NCBI RefSeq assembly: GCF_047948215.1
Contig: NC_134460.1
Span: forward strand, 151,022,049-151,086,048
Direction: 5' to 3'
Source: Lycorma delicatula
Taxonomy: Eukaryota > Arthropoda > Insecta > Hemiptera > Fulgoridae
DNA length: 64,000 nucleotides
How positions within the stretch are numbered: the first letter of the stretch is position 1; every line of letters starts with the position of its first letter. Of the stretch, positions 12,510 to 24,714 are shown piece by piece. The position numbers and the translations under genes are program-made. Below the pieces are notes generated by a model. It saw nothing but the letters and a program-made list of their open reading frames with translations, was not told where the DNA came from and ran no database searches.

Positions 12510-12918
12510 TTTTAGGTATATTTGTGACAGTTGATGAGACTTGGGTTCATCATTACACTCCCAAGACAAAACAGCAGTAAAAAAAATGGGTAGAAAAGGT
12601 CAACCTGCTCCAAAAAAAGCGAAAATGACTTTTTTCATGAAAAAGTTATGGCAACTGTTTTTTTGGATTTTTTGGGAACTTTCATTGATTATCTAAAGAT
12701 GAGTAAAACAATAAGTGGCGAATAATATTATGCAAACCAATTGCAGCATCTCAACGATGAAATATCCAGATCACACTTGTCATTATAATGGCAAGAATCA
12801 ACGAATTATGGTTCAAATTCCTCCAACACCCTTTATATTCACCTGATCTGTCTTCCAGTGATTAACACCTGATTCCTAACTTTAAAAAATGGCTTAGAAG
12901 GAAGAGATTTTCAACTAA
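12510..12918 (+). mobile_element. Mariner transposase remnant, catalytic part
   Basis: Plus strand reads FVTVDETWVHHYTPKTKQQ, then after several frame changes HPLYSPDLSSSD and NFKKWLRRKRFS. These are the VTxDETW (first catalytic Asp) and YSPDLAPSDYxLFPxLKxxLxGxxF blocks of DD34D mariner transposases. Nonsense and indels show it is dead. The N-terminal helix-turn-helix half is missing, and its 3' side abuts the PLE remnant. Confidence 0.8.
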
Positions 12919-12919
12919 T

Positions 12920-13659
12920 ATGTAATACTTTTCCAAAATATCTAGATTTTTATTATTATTACTTTTTATATCTCCTTTCTTAATTTCCAATATTTCTAAA
13001 TTAGTATTAATATCTGAAATAGAATGTTTATTATTAATGAGGTGATCAGCAACATTAGAGAAACCCAACTTTTTATTTTTATAATGCCTAAAATGTTTAA
13101 AAAAATCTGGCTTTAAAAGATCTATTAGTTTTACCTACGTAAATATTCTTGCAATCATTACACTTTATCTTATAAACCCCACATAAATTGTATAAATTAT
13201 ATGAATCAGTATTATTATTATTATTATTGCTTTTTAAGTAATTTATTATGTGGTTGCTTGTTTTATATGCAGGTTTAAATTTATTATTATGGTAAACTTT
13301 AGTTATATTTTCAACAACGCTATCTGAGTATGAATATTTTAAGTAAACATTTTCAACCTTCTGTGAGTTATTTATTGGTTTTTAAAGTTATTGTACTATT
13401 AAGTTTTGACATTGTTTTTTTTTATATATTATCAATTAACAAATCACTGTATCTATTAAGAATCGTAATATGTTTTGTTTTATAGTATTTATTTCCATGT
13501 TTAATTTATTTTTATTATTTTGTGTATAATGGATTGCTCTATTAATCATATTTGTATGTATGTTAATTTTGTGAGCCCAAGGCTGATCTGATCTTCTATG
13601 AACTGTGAATTTATCGGTTATAGGTTTCCTGTATACTGAAGTTACAGTTTAATTATTAT
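12920..13659 (-). mobile_element. Penelope-like element, 3' part with GIY-YIG endonuclease
   Basis: The minus strand reads YRKPITDKFTVHRRSDQPWA and HKINIHTNMINRA (the end of the PLE reverse transcriptase), then GVYKIKCNDCKNIYVGKTNR, the GIY-YIG motif with its CxxC pair, then NVADHLINNKHS and NLDILEKYYI. Order and spacing match Penelope-like retroelements, which join an RT to a GIY-YIG nuclease. Several stops and frame changes make it inactive. It continues at 16952-17460 beyond an inserted RTE element. Confidence 0.82.
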
Positions 13660-13672
13660 TAATTTCAATACT
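13660..13672. repeat. Target site duplication, left copy
   Basis: TAATTTCAATACT, repeated exactly at 16952-16964 on the other side of the RTE element. It lies inside the PLE reading frame. Confidence 0.9.
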
Positions 13673-16600
13673 TTTTTTTTTTTTTTGTCTTCAGTCATTT
13701 GACTGGTTTGATGCAGCTCTACAAGATTCCCTATCTAGTGCTAGTCGTTTCATTTCAGTATACCCTCAACAACCTACATCCCCAACAATTTGTTTTACAT
13801 ACTCCAAACGTGGCCTGCCTACACAATTTTTCCCTTCTACCTGTCCTTCCAATATTAAAGCGACTATTCCAGGATGCCTTAGTATGTGGCCTATAAGTCT
13901 GTCTCTTCTTTTAACTATATTTTTTCAAATACTGCTTTCTTCATCTATTTGCCGCAATACCTCTTCATTTGTCACTTTATCCACCCATCTGATTTTTAAC
14001 ATTCTCCTATAGCACCGCATTTCAAAAGCGTCTAATCTTTTCTTCTCACATACTCCGATTGTCCAAGTTTCACTTCCATATAAAGCGACACTCCAAACAT
14101 ACACTTTCAAAAATCTTTTCCTGACATTTAAATTAATTTTTGATGTAAACAAATTATATTTCTTACTGAAAGCTCGTTTAGCTTGTGCTATTCGGCATTT
14201 TATATCGCTCCTGCTTCGTCCATCTTTAGTAATTTTACTTCCCAAATAACAAAATTCTTCTACCTCCATAATCTTTTCTCCACCTATTTTCACATTCAGT
14301 GGTCCATCTTTGTTATTTCTACTACATTTCATTACTTTTGTTATGTTCTTGTTTATTTTCATGCGATAGTTTTTGCGTAGGACTTCATCTATGCCGTTCA
14401 TTGTTTCTTCTAAATCCTTTTTACTCTCGGCTAGAATTACTATATCATCAGCAAATCGTAGCATCTTTATCTTTTCACCTTGTACTGTTACTCCAAATCT
14501 AAATTGTTCTTTAACATCATTAACTGCTAGTTCCATGTAAAGATTAAAAAGTAACGGAGATAGGGAACATCCTTGTCGGACTCCCTTTCTTACTAGGGCT
14601 TCTTTCTTATGTTCTTCAATTGTTATTGTTGCTGTTTGGTTCCTGTACATGTTAGTAATTGTTCTTCTATCTCTGTATTTGAACCCTAATTTTTTTAAAA
14701 TGCTGAACATTTTATTCCAGTCTACGTTATCGAAAGCCTTTTCTAGGTCTATAAACGCCAAGTATGTTGGTTTGTTTTTCTTTAATCTTCCTTCTACTAT
14801 TAATCTGAGGCATAAATTGCTTTCCTTGTCCCTATACTTTTCCTGAAACCAAATTGGTCTTCTCCTAACACTTCTTCCACTCTCCTCTCAATTCTTCTGT
14901 ATAAAATTCTAGTTAAGATTTTTGATGCATGACTAGTTAAACTAATTGTTCTGTATTCTTCACATTTATCTGCCCCTGCTTTCTTTGGTATCATAACTAT
15001 AACACTTTTTTTGAAGTCTGATGGAAATTCCCCATTTTCATAAATATTACAGACCAGTTTGTATAATCTATCAATCGCTTCCTCACCTGCACTGCGCAGT
15101 AATTCTACAGGTATTCCGTCTATTCCAGGAGCCTTTCTGCCATTTAAATCTTTTAATGCTCTCTTAAATTCAGATCTCAGTATTGTTTCTCCCATTTCAT
15201 CCTCCTCAACTTCCTCTTCTTCCTCTATAACACCATTTTCTAATTCATTTCCTCCGTATAACTCTTCAATATATTCCACCCATCTATCGACTTTACCTTT
15301 CGTATTATATATTGGTGTACCATCTTTGTTTAACACATTATTAGATTTTAATTTATCTACCCCAAAATTTTCCTTAACTTTCCTGTATGCTCCGTCTATT
15401 TTACCAATGTTCATTTCTCTTTCCACTTCTGAACACTTTTCTTTAATCCACTCTTCTTTCACCAGTTTGCTCTTCCTGTTTATAGCATTTCTTAATTTCC
15501 GATAGTTCCTTTTACTTTCTTCATCACTAGCATTCTTATATTTTCTACGTTCATCCATCAGCTGCAATATATCGTCTGAAACCCAAGGTTTTCTACCGGT
15601 TCTCTTTATTCCGCCTAAGTTTGCTTCTGCTGATTTAAGAATTTCCTTTTTAACATTCTCCCATTCTTCTTCTACATTTTCTACCTTATCTTTTTTACTC
15701 AGACCTCTTGCGATGTCCTCCTCAAAAATCTTCTTTACCTCCTCTTCCTTAAGCTTCTCTAAATTCCACCGATTCATCTGACACCTTTTCTTCAGGTTTT
15801 TAAACCCCAATCTACATTTCATTATCACCAAATTATGGTCGCTATCAATGTCTCCTCCAGGGTAAGTTTTGCAGTCAACGAGTTGATTTCTAAATCTTTG
15901 CTTAACCATGATATAATCTATCTGATACCTTCCAGTATCGCCTGGCTTTTTCCAAGTGTATATTCTTCTATTATGATTTTTAAATTGGGTGTTGGCAATT
16001 ACTAAATTATACTTCGTGCAAAATTCTATAAGTCGGTCCCCTCTTTCATTCCTTTTGCCCAGCCCGTATTCACCCACTATATTTCCTTCATTGCCTTCTC
16101 CAATGCTTGCATTCCAATCTCCAACTATTATTAAATTTTCATCTCCTTTTACGTGTTTAATTGCTTCATCAATCTCTTCGTATACACACTCTACCTCATC
16201 ATCATCATGGGTGCTTGTAGGCATATAGACGTTAACAATCGTTGTCGGTTTAGGTTTTGATTTTATCCTTATTACAATGATTCTATCGCTATGCGTTTTG
16301 AAATACTCCACTCTCCTCCCTATCTTCTTGTTCATCACGAAACCTACTCCTGCCAGCCCATTATTTGACGCTGAGTTAATTACTCTAAAATCACCTGACC
16401 AAAAGTCGCCTTCCTCTTCCCACCGAACCTCACTAATTCCTACTATATCCACATTTGTCCTACTCATTTCCTTTTTTAAATTTTCTAGCCTACCAACCTT
16501 TTTTAAGCTTCTAACATTCCACGCTCCGACTCGTAGAATGTTATTTTTTAATTTTCTGGTGACCCCTTCCTTAGTAGTCCCCACCCGGAGATCCGAACGG

Positions 16601-16951
16601 GGGACTATTTTACCTCCGGAATATTTTACCAAGGAAGGCGCCTCCATTATTGCTATGTGAAAATGCAGAGAGCCACATTTTCTTGGAAAAAAAGCAGCTG
16701 TAGTTTTCCATTGCTTTCAGCTGCGCAGTACTCAGAGGACTGAGTGATGTTGATACGGCCGTTTAAGTAGTCCTGACTCACGCCCCTAACAACTACTGAA
16801 AGAGCTGCTGCCCTCTTTCAGGAATCATTCCTTAGTCTGGCTCTCAATAGATACCTCTCCGATATGGTTGCACCTTCGGTCCAGCTACTCTGTATCCCTG
16901 AGCACTCAAGCCCCCTCACAAACGGCAAGGTCTCATGATTCATAGAGGAGG
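13673..16951 (-). mobile_element. RTE-clade non-LTR retrotransposon, copy 1
   Basis: A nearly full-length 3.28-kb element on the minus strand, with a T-rich (A-tail) left end, a CTGAAGAC 3' end and a 13-bp target duplication. It encodes an APE-type endonuclease fused to a reverse transcriptase (separate entry). About 95% or more similar by eye to copy 2 at 54315-57572 over the full length. It sits inside the reading frame of a Penelope-like element in an ASCC3 intron, so it is the younger of the two insertions. Confidence 0.93.
13830..16647 (-). pseudogene. RTE endonuclease-reverse transcriptase polyprotein, copy 1
   Basis: The frame starts with MEAPSLVKYSGGK. The endonuclease spans about residues 35-275: GAWNVRSL, VGISEVRW, NVYMPTS, VGDWNAS and DSDHNLVI, the AP-endonuclease fold with catalytic Asp and His. 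The RT starts near residue 490 (RKAPGIDGIPVELLRSAG) and holds RQGCSLSPLLFNLY and the catalytic FADDIVI. The C-terminal part has SVALYGSETWT. Two lesions are seen: a 1-nt frameshift after FRKSIGTR near 14815-14830, and a Trp-to-stop change near 13925 in the C-terminal part. The endonuclease resembles the domain known from CFDP2-like host genes. Codon use is adenine-rich. Confidence 0.9.
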
Positions 16952-17460
16952 TAATTTCAATACTAACATCTAGAAAATTTATTTCTAAAGGAAATTTTAA
17001 ATTGTTATATATGAATTAAGCTTATTTATAATTATGAAGTGTTCATTATATATAACCGTATTAAACACAAAACATCAACATGAAGAGACCATAATAAAAC
17101 ATTACGTGTATGAATAATGCCATAAACTAATTTATTCTCAAAATCTTGTAAGTAAATTTCAGACATGATAGCTGACAAAGGAAATACCGTAGGCAAGGTA
17201 TTTTCCTGTGCAAAACACTTATCATTAAATCTGTCGGTAAGTAATTTTGTTGGCATATATTCCTTATAATAGCGATGATGTTATCAATAAATTTAAGTCT
17301 TCATGATTATTTATTAGTTTATTTTTTATTATATGAATTGTTTTTTCAATAGGTATGTTAGGATACTTAATTTGATCATAACTTACCATCCTAGTATTTT
17401 TTTCCCGAATGAGACCTTTGATTGATTTTACATCTGCTCCATCTTATATTATTTTCAAAA
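16952..17460 (-). mobile_element. Penelope-like element, reverse transcriptase part
   Basis: Upstream half of the PLE split by the RTE copy. The minus strand reads SYDQIKYPNIPIEKTIHIIK (RT fingers), then LPTVFPLSAIMSEIYLQDFE where active PLEs have LPMGSPLS, then a damaged WxRYVDD box (WSLHVDVLCLI), and FPLEINFLDVSIE, which continues across the insertion into INNN and SVYRKP. The catalytic YVDD is lost. The right-hand target duplication is at 16952-16964. Confidence 0.8.
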
Positions 17461-17982
17461 TAATAGATAACATTCTTAGGATAAAAATGAATTTACATTA
17501 TCATTATAATATAAAACATGGGTATGAACAGAAGGAAATTATAATTCAAGAGTTTTGTTTTAATTAGACTTCCAAATGTATTTTAAAATTAGTGGTAATT
17601 TTTTTAATAAATATATGATCAAAACGTTACAAATCATGCATATACATTGTGGGTAATAAAGGAAGACCCCCCCAAACAACTTTATATTTTTTTAAAGCAT
17701 TTTACATATAAGTCATTCATTCATTCATGCACATAATTAGAAAACTTCCATCTTTTCATTCACAGGACTTTAATTTATATAAAAGGAGTCCATATCTATT
17801 TTTAGTGCTTGAGCTACCTAATTTATCTTGTAACTTTAAAAACATTATATTTTTAAAATATAAGATAAGATAATTAATGGTATACAAAACTGTATGTTCT
17901 ATTTCCCCTCACAAACATGTCATTTTTAATCAAAATTACCAAATAAAAAAAAGTTAAACTGTATTTAGAGATATAAAATTAC
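17461..17982. other. ASCC3 intron remainder
   Basis: AT-rich DNA between the PLE fragment and exon 17983-18243. A short run of C (acccccccc-like) near 17665 and a tcattcattcatg tract near 17715 are the only irregularities. Nothing else seen. Confidence 0.5.
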
Positions 17983-18243
17983 CTGTTCATTTGTATGTAA
18001 CCACTGTTTTGGTTCTTCTTCACCAGCAAGGAATGCAATTAGATCTAGGACTGTTAATCGTGTTTGACGACGAGACGACACAAATATTAAAACTGGCTGT
18101 GCAGGAGAATGCTGCCGTATTGCCTGAAAAGTAGGTGTATTCATAGTTGCCATACGCGGACAATAATGTTTACCGGGAAATCCAGATATATGAACTTCAA
18201 GTGGTACTGGACGAACAGATGGTCTGAAGTTATATAATCCCAT
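17983..18243 (-). CDS. ASCC3: ASCC3 cassette 2 RecA2 exon
   Basis: 261 nt (87 codons), phase 0 at both ends. It begins [19 protein letters not shown] and includes [24 protein letters not shown] (motif IV, RecA2 start) and a final KQWLHTNEQ before a GTAATT donor. The match to ASCC3 is colinear. It is separated from the exon upstream by about 6.2 kb of nested retroelements. Confidence 0.93.
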
Positions 18244-19200
18244 CTACAAACAAAATAAAACATACACACACAATCTTCATACTAACTAAATAAACATCAA
18301 TGTACACTAAAATAGATTTTAGCTTTATGGTATTACATATAATATTTTGAAATCCAAAACAGAAAACAAAAAAAGGAAAAGAAAAATTAAACTAGATGGA
18401 AAGTCTGGTAAAGTAGAGTTCTGGACTACAATAATTAGTTAATTTAAAAATTAAATAGCATCTACTGTTTGATTAAAAGATATAATTGCATATACGGAAC
18501 AAAAAACATTTACTTAAAGTTAGTTTCTGCAATAAATGTTAAATTTAAAGGAGCTTTACAAAACAAAGAATAAAAGCTATTTAATAAAATAATTATAAAG
18601 TCTCATGTCTCCTGTGTGGAAAAATATTTACACCAGTTGTTATGTACAAAAAAGATTAAGGGAAGAAAATAGCCGTTACTCTTTAAAAATTCACAAATAT
18701 TCACTTAAAACTTTAACAAAACATTTACTAGTAAAGATTAATAACTTTTTTTACTACTTATCTACTTTTTTCTTTTTGCTCATGGGCAGTTACTTCAAAT
18801 TAACATTCACTAACAAAATAAATAGTTTTCTTCAAAAAAAAAAAAGCACTTCAAAATAATAAAGTAATTTTTACTCGTTTTCTCTACTTTTCTAAAAAGT
18901 TTCTGAATTGAAACTTCAGACTGTTTGTACTTTGAATTCTTAGTTTTAAATATTCTCAATTTTAAAAGTGTAAATGTTTCAACATTTACATCAAGCTAAA
19001 CAACATCCAAATACTATTTTTTTAAACCTTTTGTTTATAAAATTGTATTAGGTATACTTAATTAAGTCGTAAAAAATTTCAAGGAGCTACAAAACAAGCC
19101 AAATCACCAAAAATCAATTTAGTATTGTTGGCCCAGCTGTATGTTCCCCCTTTACTTCAATTGCAGATTACATTTATTATACATATATACATATGTTTTT
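18244..19200. other. ASCC3 intron, no feature
   Basis: AT-rich intron sequence upstream of exon 17983-18243. No element or frame recognised. Confidence 0.5.
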
Positions 19201-20545
19201 TTTCCTTTCTCACTTTTGTCATACATTCTGTCCACTTCAACTTTCTCTTCTTAATTCTATTATTTTAGGGTAGTCATAGAGCTTTTTTTAATTCCCTGTT
19301 CATTCACAATCTCTATAAGCTGGTAATATCTTCTTTTATTACAAGTTCATATGCTTTGAAAAGACTTGATTTTCATATATGATTATTCCCATCATCTCAC
19401 TCATTCAATTCTCTCTTTCTCTCTCCCCCTTCAGACTCTTATTAGAATCGAACAGCCACATTGACCAACACTGAAAGTACTATATTCCTATGTATTGAGG
19501 TTTTTAGTTCTGCTGATAACTTTTTTCAAATACCCTTTTAGGGGGTACAATAAATCAACTTTGGTTATGCTTCTTTTGCACCCACACTTCTTTCATCCTT
19601 AAAAAGAGTTGTTCATTCTCTTCTTGTGTCCACTTCCTTCCACTGGTAGATTTTTCCTGAAAACCTGGTTTCTGAATTACCTCTCTAAAGAGTCCTGTCA
19701 TTTATTGTGTCTGTTGATTCTAGTGTTTTTCTTGCCTTTTTCTATTTCCTGAAACCGTTTGGATTTGTAACTTCTTAGCAAATCAAAACATCATTTAGTT
19801 ATTTTGTTAACACCCATCCTACATATATGTCTATAGAATTGTAATCTTTTCCACATCTGTCAGTTTAATATATAGTTTAAAATATAGTTAAAATATAATA
19901 TAGTTCTCTATAAGGTCATAATTTGAATTCAAATTCCCTGTTACTTTTAGGTCCTAGTATTCTACTCAAAACTCTCCTTTAAATCTTTTCTAATTGTTCA
20001 AGATCTATAGTTCCAATTAGTTTAAGTGTTTCTACCGCATTAAGTATTTTGGGTCTAACCACTGTTTGACAATGTCTCAGTTTTATATTCCATGATAGAA
20101 ATTTGTTATGTGTTTTTTGTAATGTAAATGCTCTTTCCATTTTTTGTGTTCTAGTTTCTATCGCTTTTTTGTGGCATTTGATATCCGTTCTCAAAGATAT
20201 TTAATGCAATCCATTTTGTGTTTTATTATTTATCTTAACGTATTGAAGTGCATAGCTGATGTTTGTCATAAACTGTGTTTTTCAAATGATATTTGAACGA
20301 CCTTGCCTGCTTGTTTTTTTAATTCTGTGATTTGTTCTTGTGCATTTTCAAGTGAGTCTGTAATTAATGCCATGTCATCTGCGAAAATTAGACAATCCAC
20401 CTTGATCTTATTTAAAGTTGTTATTGTTTATAAACTTTCTACATTCTCTAACCCACAATTGAAAAGGAGGGGATAAACCATCTCCTTGAGTTACACCTTA
20501 TGTTATTTCAAAATTTTCTGAGAGTTTCCCCATAAATTTAACTTT
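19200..20545 (-). mobile_element. RTE-like LINE, 3' half (split element)
   Basis: Minus-strand frames read VKFMGKLSENFEI, GVTQGDGLSPPLFN, the catalytic block LIFADDMALITDSLENAQEQ, and then LRHCQTVVRPKILNAVETL and a long decayed C-terminal tail. These are RT palm and thumb blocks in order. Stops and indels are frequent. The element continues upstream at 22737-23766 and is interrupted there by an R1-like LINE on the opposite strand. Confidence 0.78.
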
Positions 20546-22736
20546 AGCATTATGTTTTGCAAGACAAACCACAAGGAAATAGTTGCCATTAATATCCCAC
20601 TCATCACCACAGAAGAGCTCATGGTGGCCAGTTATAATATCAAGCGCAGTAAGAGCCCTGGCCTGGATGGCATGGTTTGGAGGTGGTCAAGCTTGTTGTA
20701 AAACTTGCTCTGTGGTGCAAGGTTGACACATTCAATTATGCCATCACCCAGGAATGGTTTCCAGACTCCTGGAAGTCTGCCCAGCATGTGATCCTCAGGA
20801 AGAAGGGGAGGCAAGCCAGCAAACCAGCATCCTTTAGATTGATCTGCTTGCTCAATTTACCTGAGTAAACTTTTTGAGGGTGCAGGTCGACTGTAGATGC
20901 CATACGTAGTCATGACCAACGGCCAGTAGGCCAGATTGAGCTCAAGACATACATGTTTGATTCCGGTGCTGAACCTTTTTGATGTAACAGGTTACATCAA
21001 CAGTTTATTCATGGGACACAATATTCCAGGCTATGAAGAGTTATGGCATTAGTCTATACCAAGAAGGGTAACCCAGTGCTACCTTTCAAAAAATTGGCGA
21101 CGGGTAATTTCCACTGGGGGGAGAGATATGGATCAGGACAAGTTGTAATGTTCCACAGGGTTCAGTGTTGAGCCCAACACTATGTAATATAACATATGAC
21201 AAAGTCCTGTCCCTCGCACTTCCCATTGGGGCAGTCTTTACTGGGTTTGCCAATGACTTGACACTTGTGTTAACAGCAAAGTTGGAATGGGCAGTGATGG
21301 ACACTGGAAACAAGGCAACAAACATTATTGTTTCATGCTTGCAGGAGATCAGCCTTCAGCTCTTGCCAGAGAAGACCTAAGTGGTTGTAGTCTTGGGTAG
21401 GCATAAGCTGACCCTAATTTTGTTAAGGGTCGGTACCATGATAGTCCACCCTACCCAGGCAATACCATGGGGTATGGATAAACAAAAATGCTACATTCCA
21501 GAGACATATGTTGGTCAAAGCTGAAAAAACACCTGTTGTGTTCAGTTAGACAACAGCCAACATCAGGGCCCTCACACATCAAAGTGGAAGGTCTTGTCTC
21601 AGGTGATACTCTTGAAATTACTCAATGGAGCCCCAGTCTGGTCCATTGCTGCAGAGGGGGAGAGCCCATGCAATCTTAGTCAGATGTGCAATCTTTATCC
21701 CTTCCCTTTCAGGTATACTATGGGTAAACAGCATCTCAGGTGATGTCGCCAGCATAGTGAGAATTGCATCCCCGGATTTCCTCGTTTGGAAGAGAGGAGA
21801 TGTACAGGGGAGTGAATAAGGTGGATGCAGAGGGCAGCAGAAATGGGATCAGTTGACAAAAGGCAGATGGACTCCAGTAAAGGCTGTATTCAAGTTAGTT
21901 TAACTCAAACTGGGGTATGAGTTGACAACCCACCGGGTTGGTCTAGTGGTGAATGCATATTCCCAAATCAGCTGATTTGGAAGTCAAGAGTTCCAGCGTT
22001 CAAGTCCTAATAAAGGCAGTTACTTTTATACAGATTTGAATACTAGATCGTGGATGCCAGTGTTCTTTGGTGGTTGGGTTTCAATTAACCACACATCTCT
22101 GGAATGGTCAAACTAAGACTGTACAAGACTACACTTCATTTACACTTATACATATCATCCTCTGAAATAATACCTGAATAGTAATTCCCAGAGGCTAGAC
22201 AAGAACAGAAAGAAAGGGTACAAGTTGACACAGTTTCTTACTGGTCATGGATTTTGAGACCTTCTGTGGATTGCAATTACTGCTGGGAGAAGGAGATCGT
22301 GGAATACATGACATTCAAGTGCAATAAGTTCCTGCAGCATAGGGAAGCACACAAAGGAAAATTTGGCATGCTTACCCCTAAGAACATCACTGGGAAAATC
22401 CTACAGACCAAACAATGCATGATGCTGGTTAAGATCATCCGAACCATGTTGATGGAAGATGTCCAGGGATGAATGTCCGAGTTTCCTTTGGTGCAGGCAG
22501 CCAACCCCAAGACCAAATTAAAAAAAAAACCACAAGATCCTGACAAGTTTGAGACATGGGGCCAGTAGTGGAGACAAACACACAGCGATGCTGTGATAGT
22601 ACCATAAGTTGGGCCCAGCATCCCTTGCTGTATTGGGGGAGGGGATTTAATGAGTAGGCCTGCAAGGGAGAGTCCCACACTACACTGTGGAGTATGAGAC
22701 CACATGGTGCTTATAAAAGGTTTCCCCTCCTCTAGA
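20545..22736 (+). mobile_element. R1-like LINE, 5'-truncated, nested
   Basis: The plus strand in several frames reads IPLITTEELMVASYNIKRSK and SPGLDGM, then SFRLICLLNLPE, VPQGSVLSPTLCNITYDKVL and GFANDLTLVLTAKLEWAV, then LQEISLQLLPEKT. Near the end CNYCWEKEIVEYMTFKC gives a Cys/His-type C-terminal motif common in R1-clade elements. The catalytic box is FAND instead of FADD. It ends in a short A run near 22735. It splits a minus-strand LINE and itself contains a SINE at 21928-22222. Confidence 0.75.
21928..22222 (+). mobile_element. tRNA-derived SINE, family A
   Basis: The head holds an A box (tggtctagtggtgaatgc, from 21939) and a B box (gttcaagtcc at 21998-22007) at tRNA spacing, followed by a non-tRNA body with ctagatcgtggatgcc and ggtggttgggtttcaattaa. 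It is flanked by an AGTTGACA duplication at 21920-21927 and 22223-22230 (longer if two mismatches are allowed). It is inserted in the R1-like LINE. Confidence 0.82.
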
Positions 22737-23766
22737 AAAAAATGTGTTTGTTAAGGTTGCTTTAATTATTTCAGTCATTTTACTATCCAGTCCAATTCTT
22801 TTAGATTGATAATAAGCACATTTCTGTCAATTGAATTGTAAGCATTTTTAAAATCTACAAAAGTAACCACACATTTCAAACTCCTGATTTCCCCAATTTC
22901 TAAGATGTTTTTTTTTATTTTTAGGTTTGTGATTTGTTCTGCACAGGACCACCTACCTTTCCTAAACCCTCCTTAATACTGTCCTTTTTGCAGGTAGAGA
23001 CCGTTTTAGCTCAGTTTAAGAGTTCTTTGGATAGGGTCTTACATATCAGTGGTAAGAGGAATATTCATGTGTAGTTACTTTGATCTGTTTTGTCTCCCTT
23101 CTTGTGCAGTGGATGTATTAACGCAGATGCCCATCCATCCAAATGGTAGAGTTTTGTCTCACAGATTTCTTGGATTACTCCATCAACACTTTCATCTTTT
23201 CACTAGAACGTTTCCATAGCATTGTCTTATCCAGATGGTTTGTTAGTTTTAAGTTACTTTATCATTTCTTTAATTTCTTCAAAAGTTGGTGGGTTTGAAT
23301 CTGCTCGACTTGGAATGATGTTTTCAAAATTAAAGTTTTCTTGTGGAGGGTCGCAGTTGTGTAGTTTTTTGAGTATTCTGTAATATTCTGTGTTATTATA
23401 TGCAGTTTTGAGAGTTTCTGGATCTTTAAAATGTAAACTTGGTAGTGTGCAACTTGTTAAGTTAGTTTTGAATGTTTCATAAAAGTTCCTTGTATTTAAA
23501 AGTCAGATTCTATCAAAGTTACTTGGTACAAAATTAGTCCAAGCTTTCTGTACAAAATGCACATCTACGTTTATTTTTTGTTGGGTTAGAAGAACAAGTT
23601 CCCTAAGATACATCTCAAGGTTGGTAGCTCTTAGGAGAAATTCCCAGCTGTACCTCTGGTGAACAGACTGCGACCACTTTGCCACATGTTGCAAATCAGA
23701 CACGAAGTGTATTTGAGGTACCACTTTGGTCTCTGGGTGGTATTTTATTTTCCATCTACCCTGCAT
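22737..23766 (-). mobile_element. RTE-like LINE, 5' half (split element)
   Basis: The minus strand reads FENIIPSRADSNPPTFEEIK, LKTNKPSG (RT start), ALIHPLHKKGDKTDQSNY, then the FVDFKNAYNSIDRNVLI block and a TLTNT end that resumes at 20545 as HNAKVKFMGKLSE. A longer open stretch at 23503-23766 encodes a linker of unknown match. Many stops. The other half is 19200-20545. Confidence 0.75.
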
Positions 23767-24418
23767 ATCTGCTGGGAATTGCCCTATCCACCACCTGAGA
23801 ACACACCAAATGGGAGACGATAAACTCCTCGATAACTTTATTAATAAGAATTTATTGAGACTACATCTACTTCTGTATATTTATCCTTATAATAGATTTA
23901 CAGATGTACTCTTTTACTGACAAAGAAAATTGTTTAAGAGATAACAGTTCTTTCTTTTTTTCCACCTAGCTTACATAATTTAATGCATGTTTACAATCTT
24001 CTCATATATTTTAAATCCTTTATGTTTGAATTATTTATTTTTATCAAACAAGCTTTCAAATAATTACTCTGACAATATAAAATAAATTGGTTTAAATGTA
24101 ACTCTATTGATACATTTGAGATGTTGAGCTTTATTTTGATGATAAAGAAACTTTTTACATTTTTGTTTATAAGAAAGTAATTCTTGTCATTTATTTTATA
24201 AAACAAAATACTTTCTGACCAGAAAACTTTCTCACATTCTTATGTTTCTGACATGTGAACAAAATATTATTAACTACATAATAGTTAATAAGGTGTTCAT
24301 ATCAATTTGGAGAAAATTTAATTATTTATTACAATTATATAAGTAACACATAATAATGAAAGAAATTTATTATTAACACTGATAAAATATATTTACTGGC
24401 TTTAATAATAAAACTAAC
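23767..24418. other. ASCC3 intron remainder
   Basis: AT-rich DNA between the LINE and exon 24419-24714. Short frames (for example 23991-24206) are rich in Asn, Ile and Lys and look random. No element recognised. Confidence 0.5.
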
Positions 24419-24714
24419 CTGTCCAATACCCAACCAATTAGCAAGATCTCTAGCATTTGCTAATGCTGTAGAAAGACCAACAATCCGTAATGTTTTAGAA
24501 GTATGTGAAGAAATAAAATTTGTACGAGACACAATTACTTCGAGAATAGGACCGCGATCTTCACCTAATAAATGTATTTCATCAATAATAATAAGAGAGA
24601 CTGCACGAACATAGCCACGTGTTTGCCAGCTACGTGATATACCATCCCATTTTTCTGGGGTTGTTGCTATAACATTAGCGCTGGCAATTGCTTTTACATC
24701 AGGTGTTACATCAC
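24419..24714 (-). CDS. ASCC3: ASCC3 cassette 2 RecA1 exon (motifs Ib-III)
   Basis: 296 nt entering with two bases of a Gly codon (TTGTAG acceptor) and ending CAG-GTTAGT. It reads [56 protein letters not shown] and [18 protein letters not shown]. The DEIH box and the STA motif III of the second cassette are intact. The exon that should come before it, with the Q motif, Walker A (GAPTGSGKT in the family) and APLKAL, is absent from 24715-28169. Confidence 0.93.

Noticed and set aside
13699..13896. Small plus-strand frame MTGLMQLYKIPYLVLVVSFQ
   Set aside because: Antisense of the 3' end of RTE copy 1; the equivalent appears opposite copy 2 at 57356-57553 and near 61600.
15059..16660. Open frames on the plus strand (148, 127 and 79 residues) inside RTE copy 1
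   Set aside because: They are the antisense of the endonuclease-RT frame, with Ser/Pro/Phe-rich content typical of shadows of A-rich coding DNA. The same shadows appear opposite copy 2.
21928..22010. tRNA gene
   Set aside because: A and B boxes are present, but no complete cloverleaf with acceptor stem can be formed and a long non-tRNA body follows; it is a SINE. The same holds for 36325 and 43122.
22277..22705. 142-residue open frame on the minus strand
   Set aside because: It is antisense to the C-terminal end of the R1-like LINE, whose plus-strand Cys/His motif explains the region.
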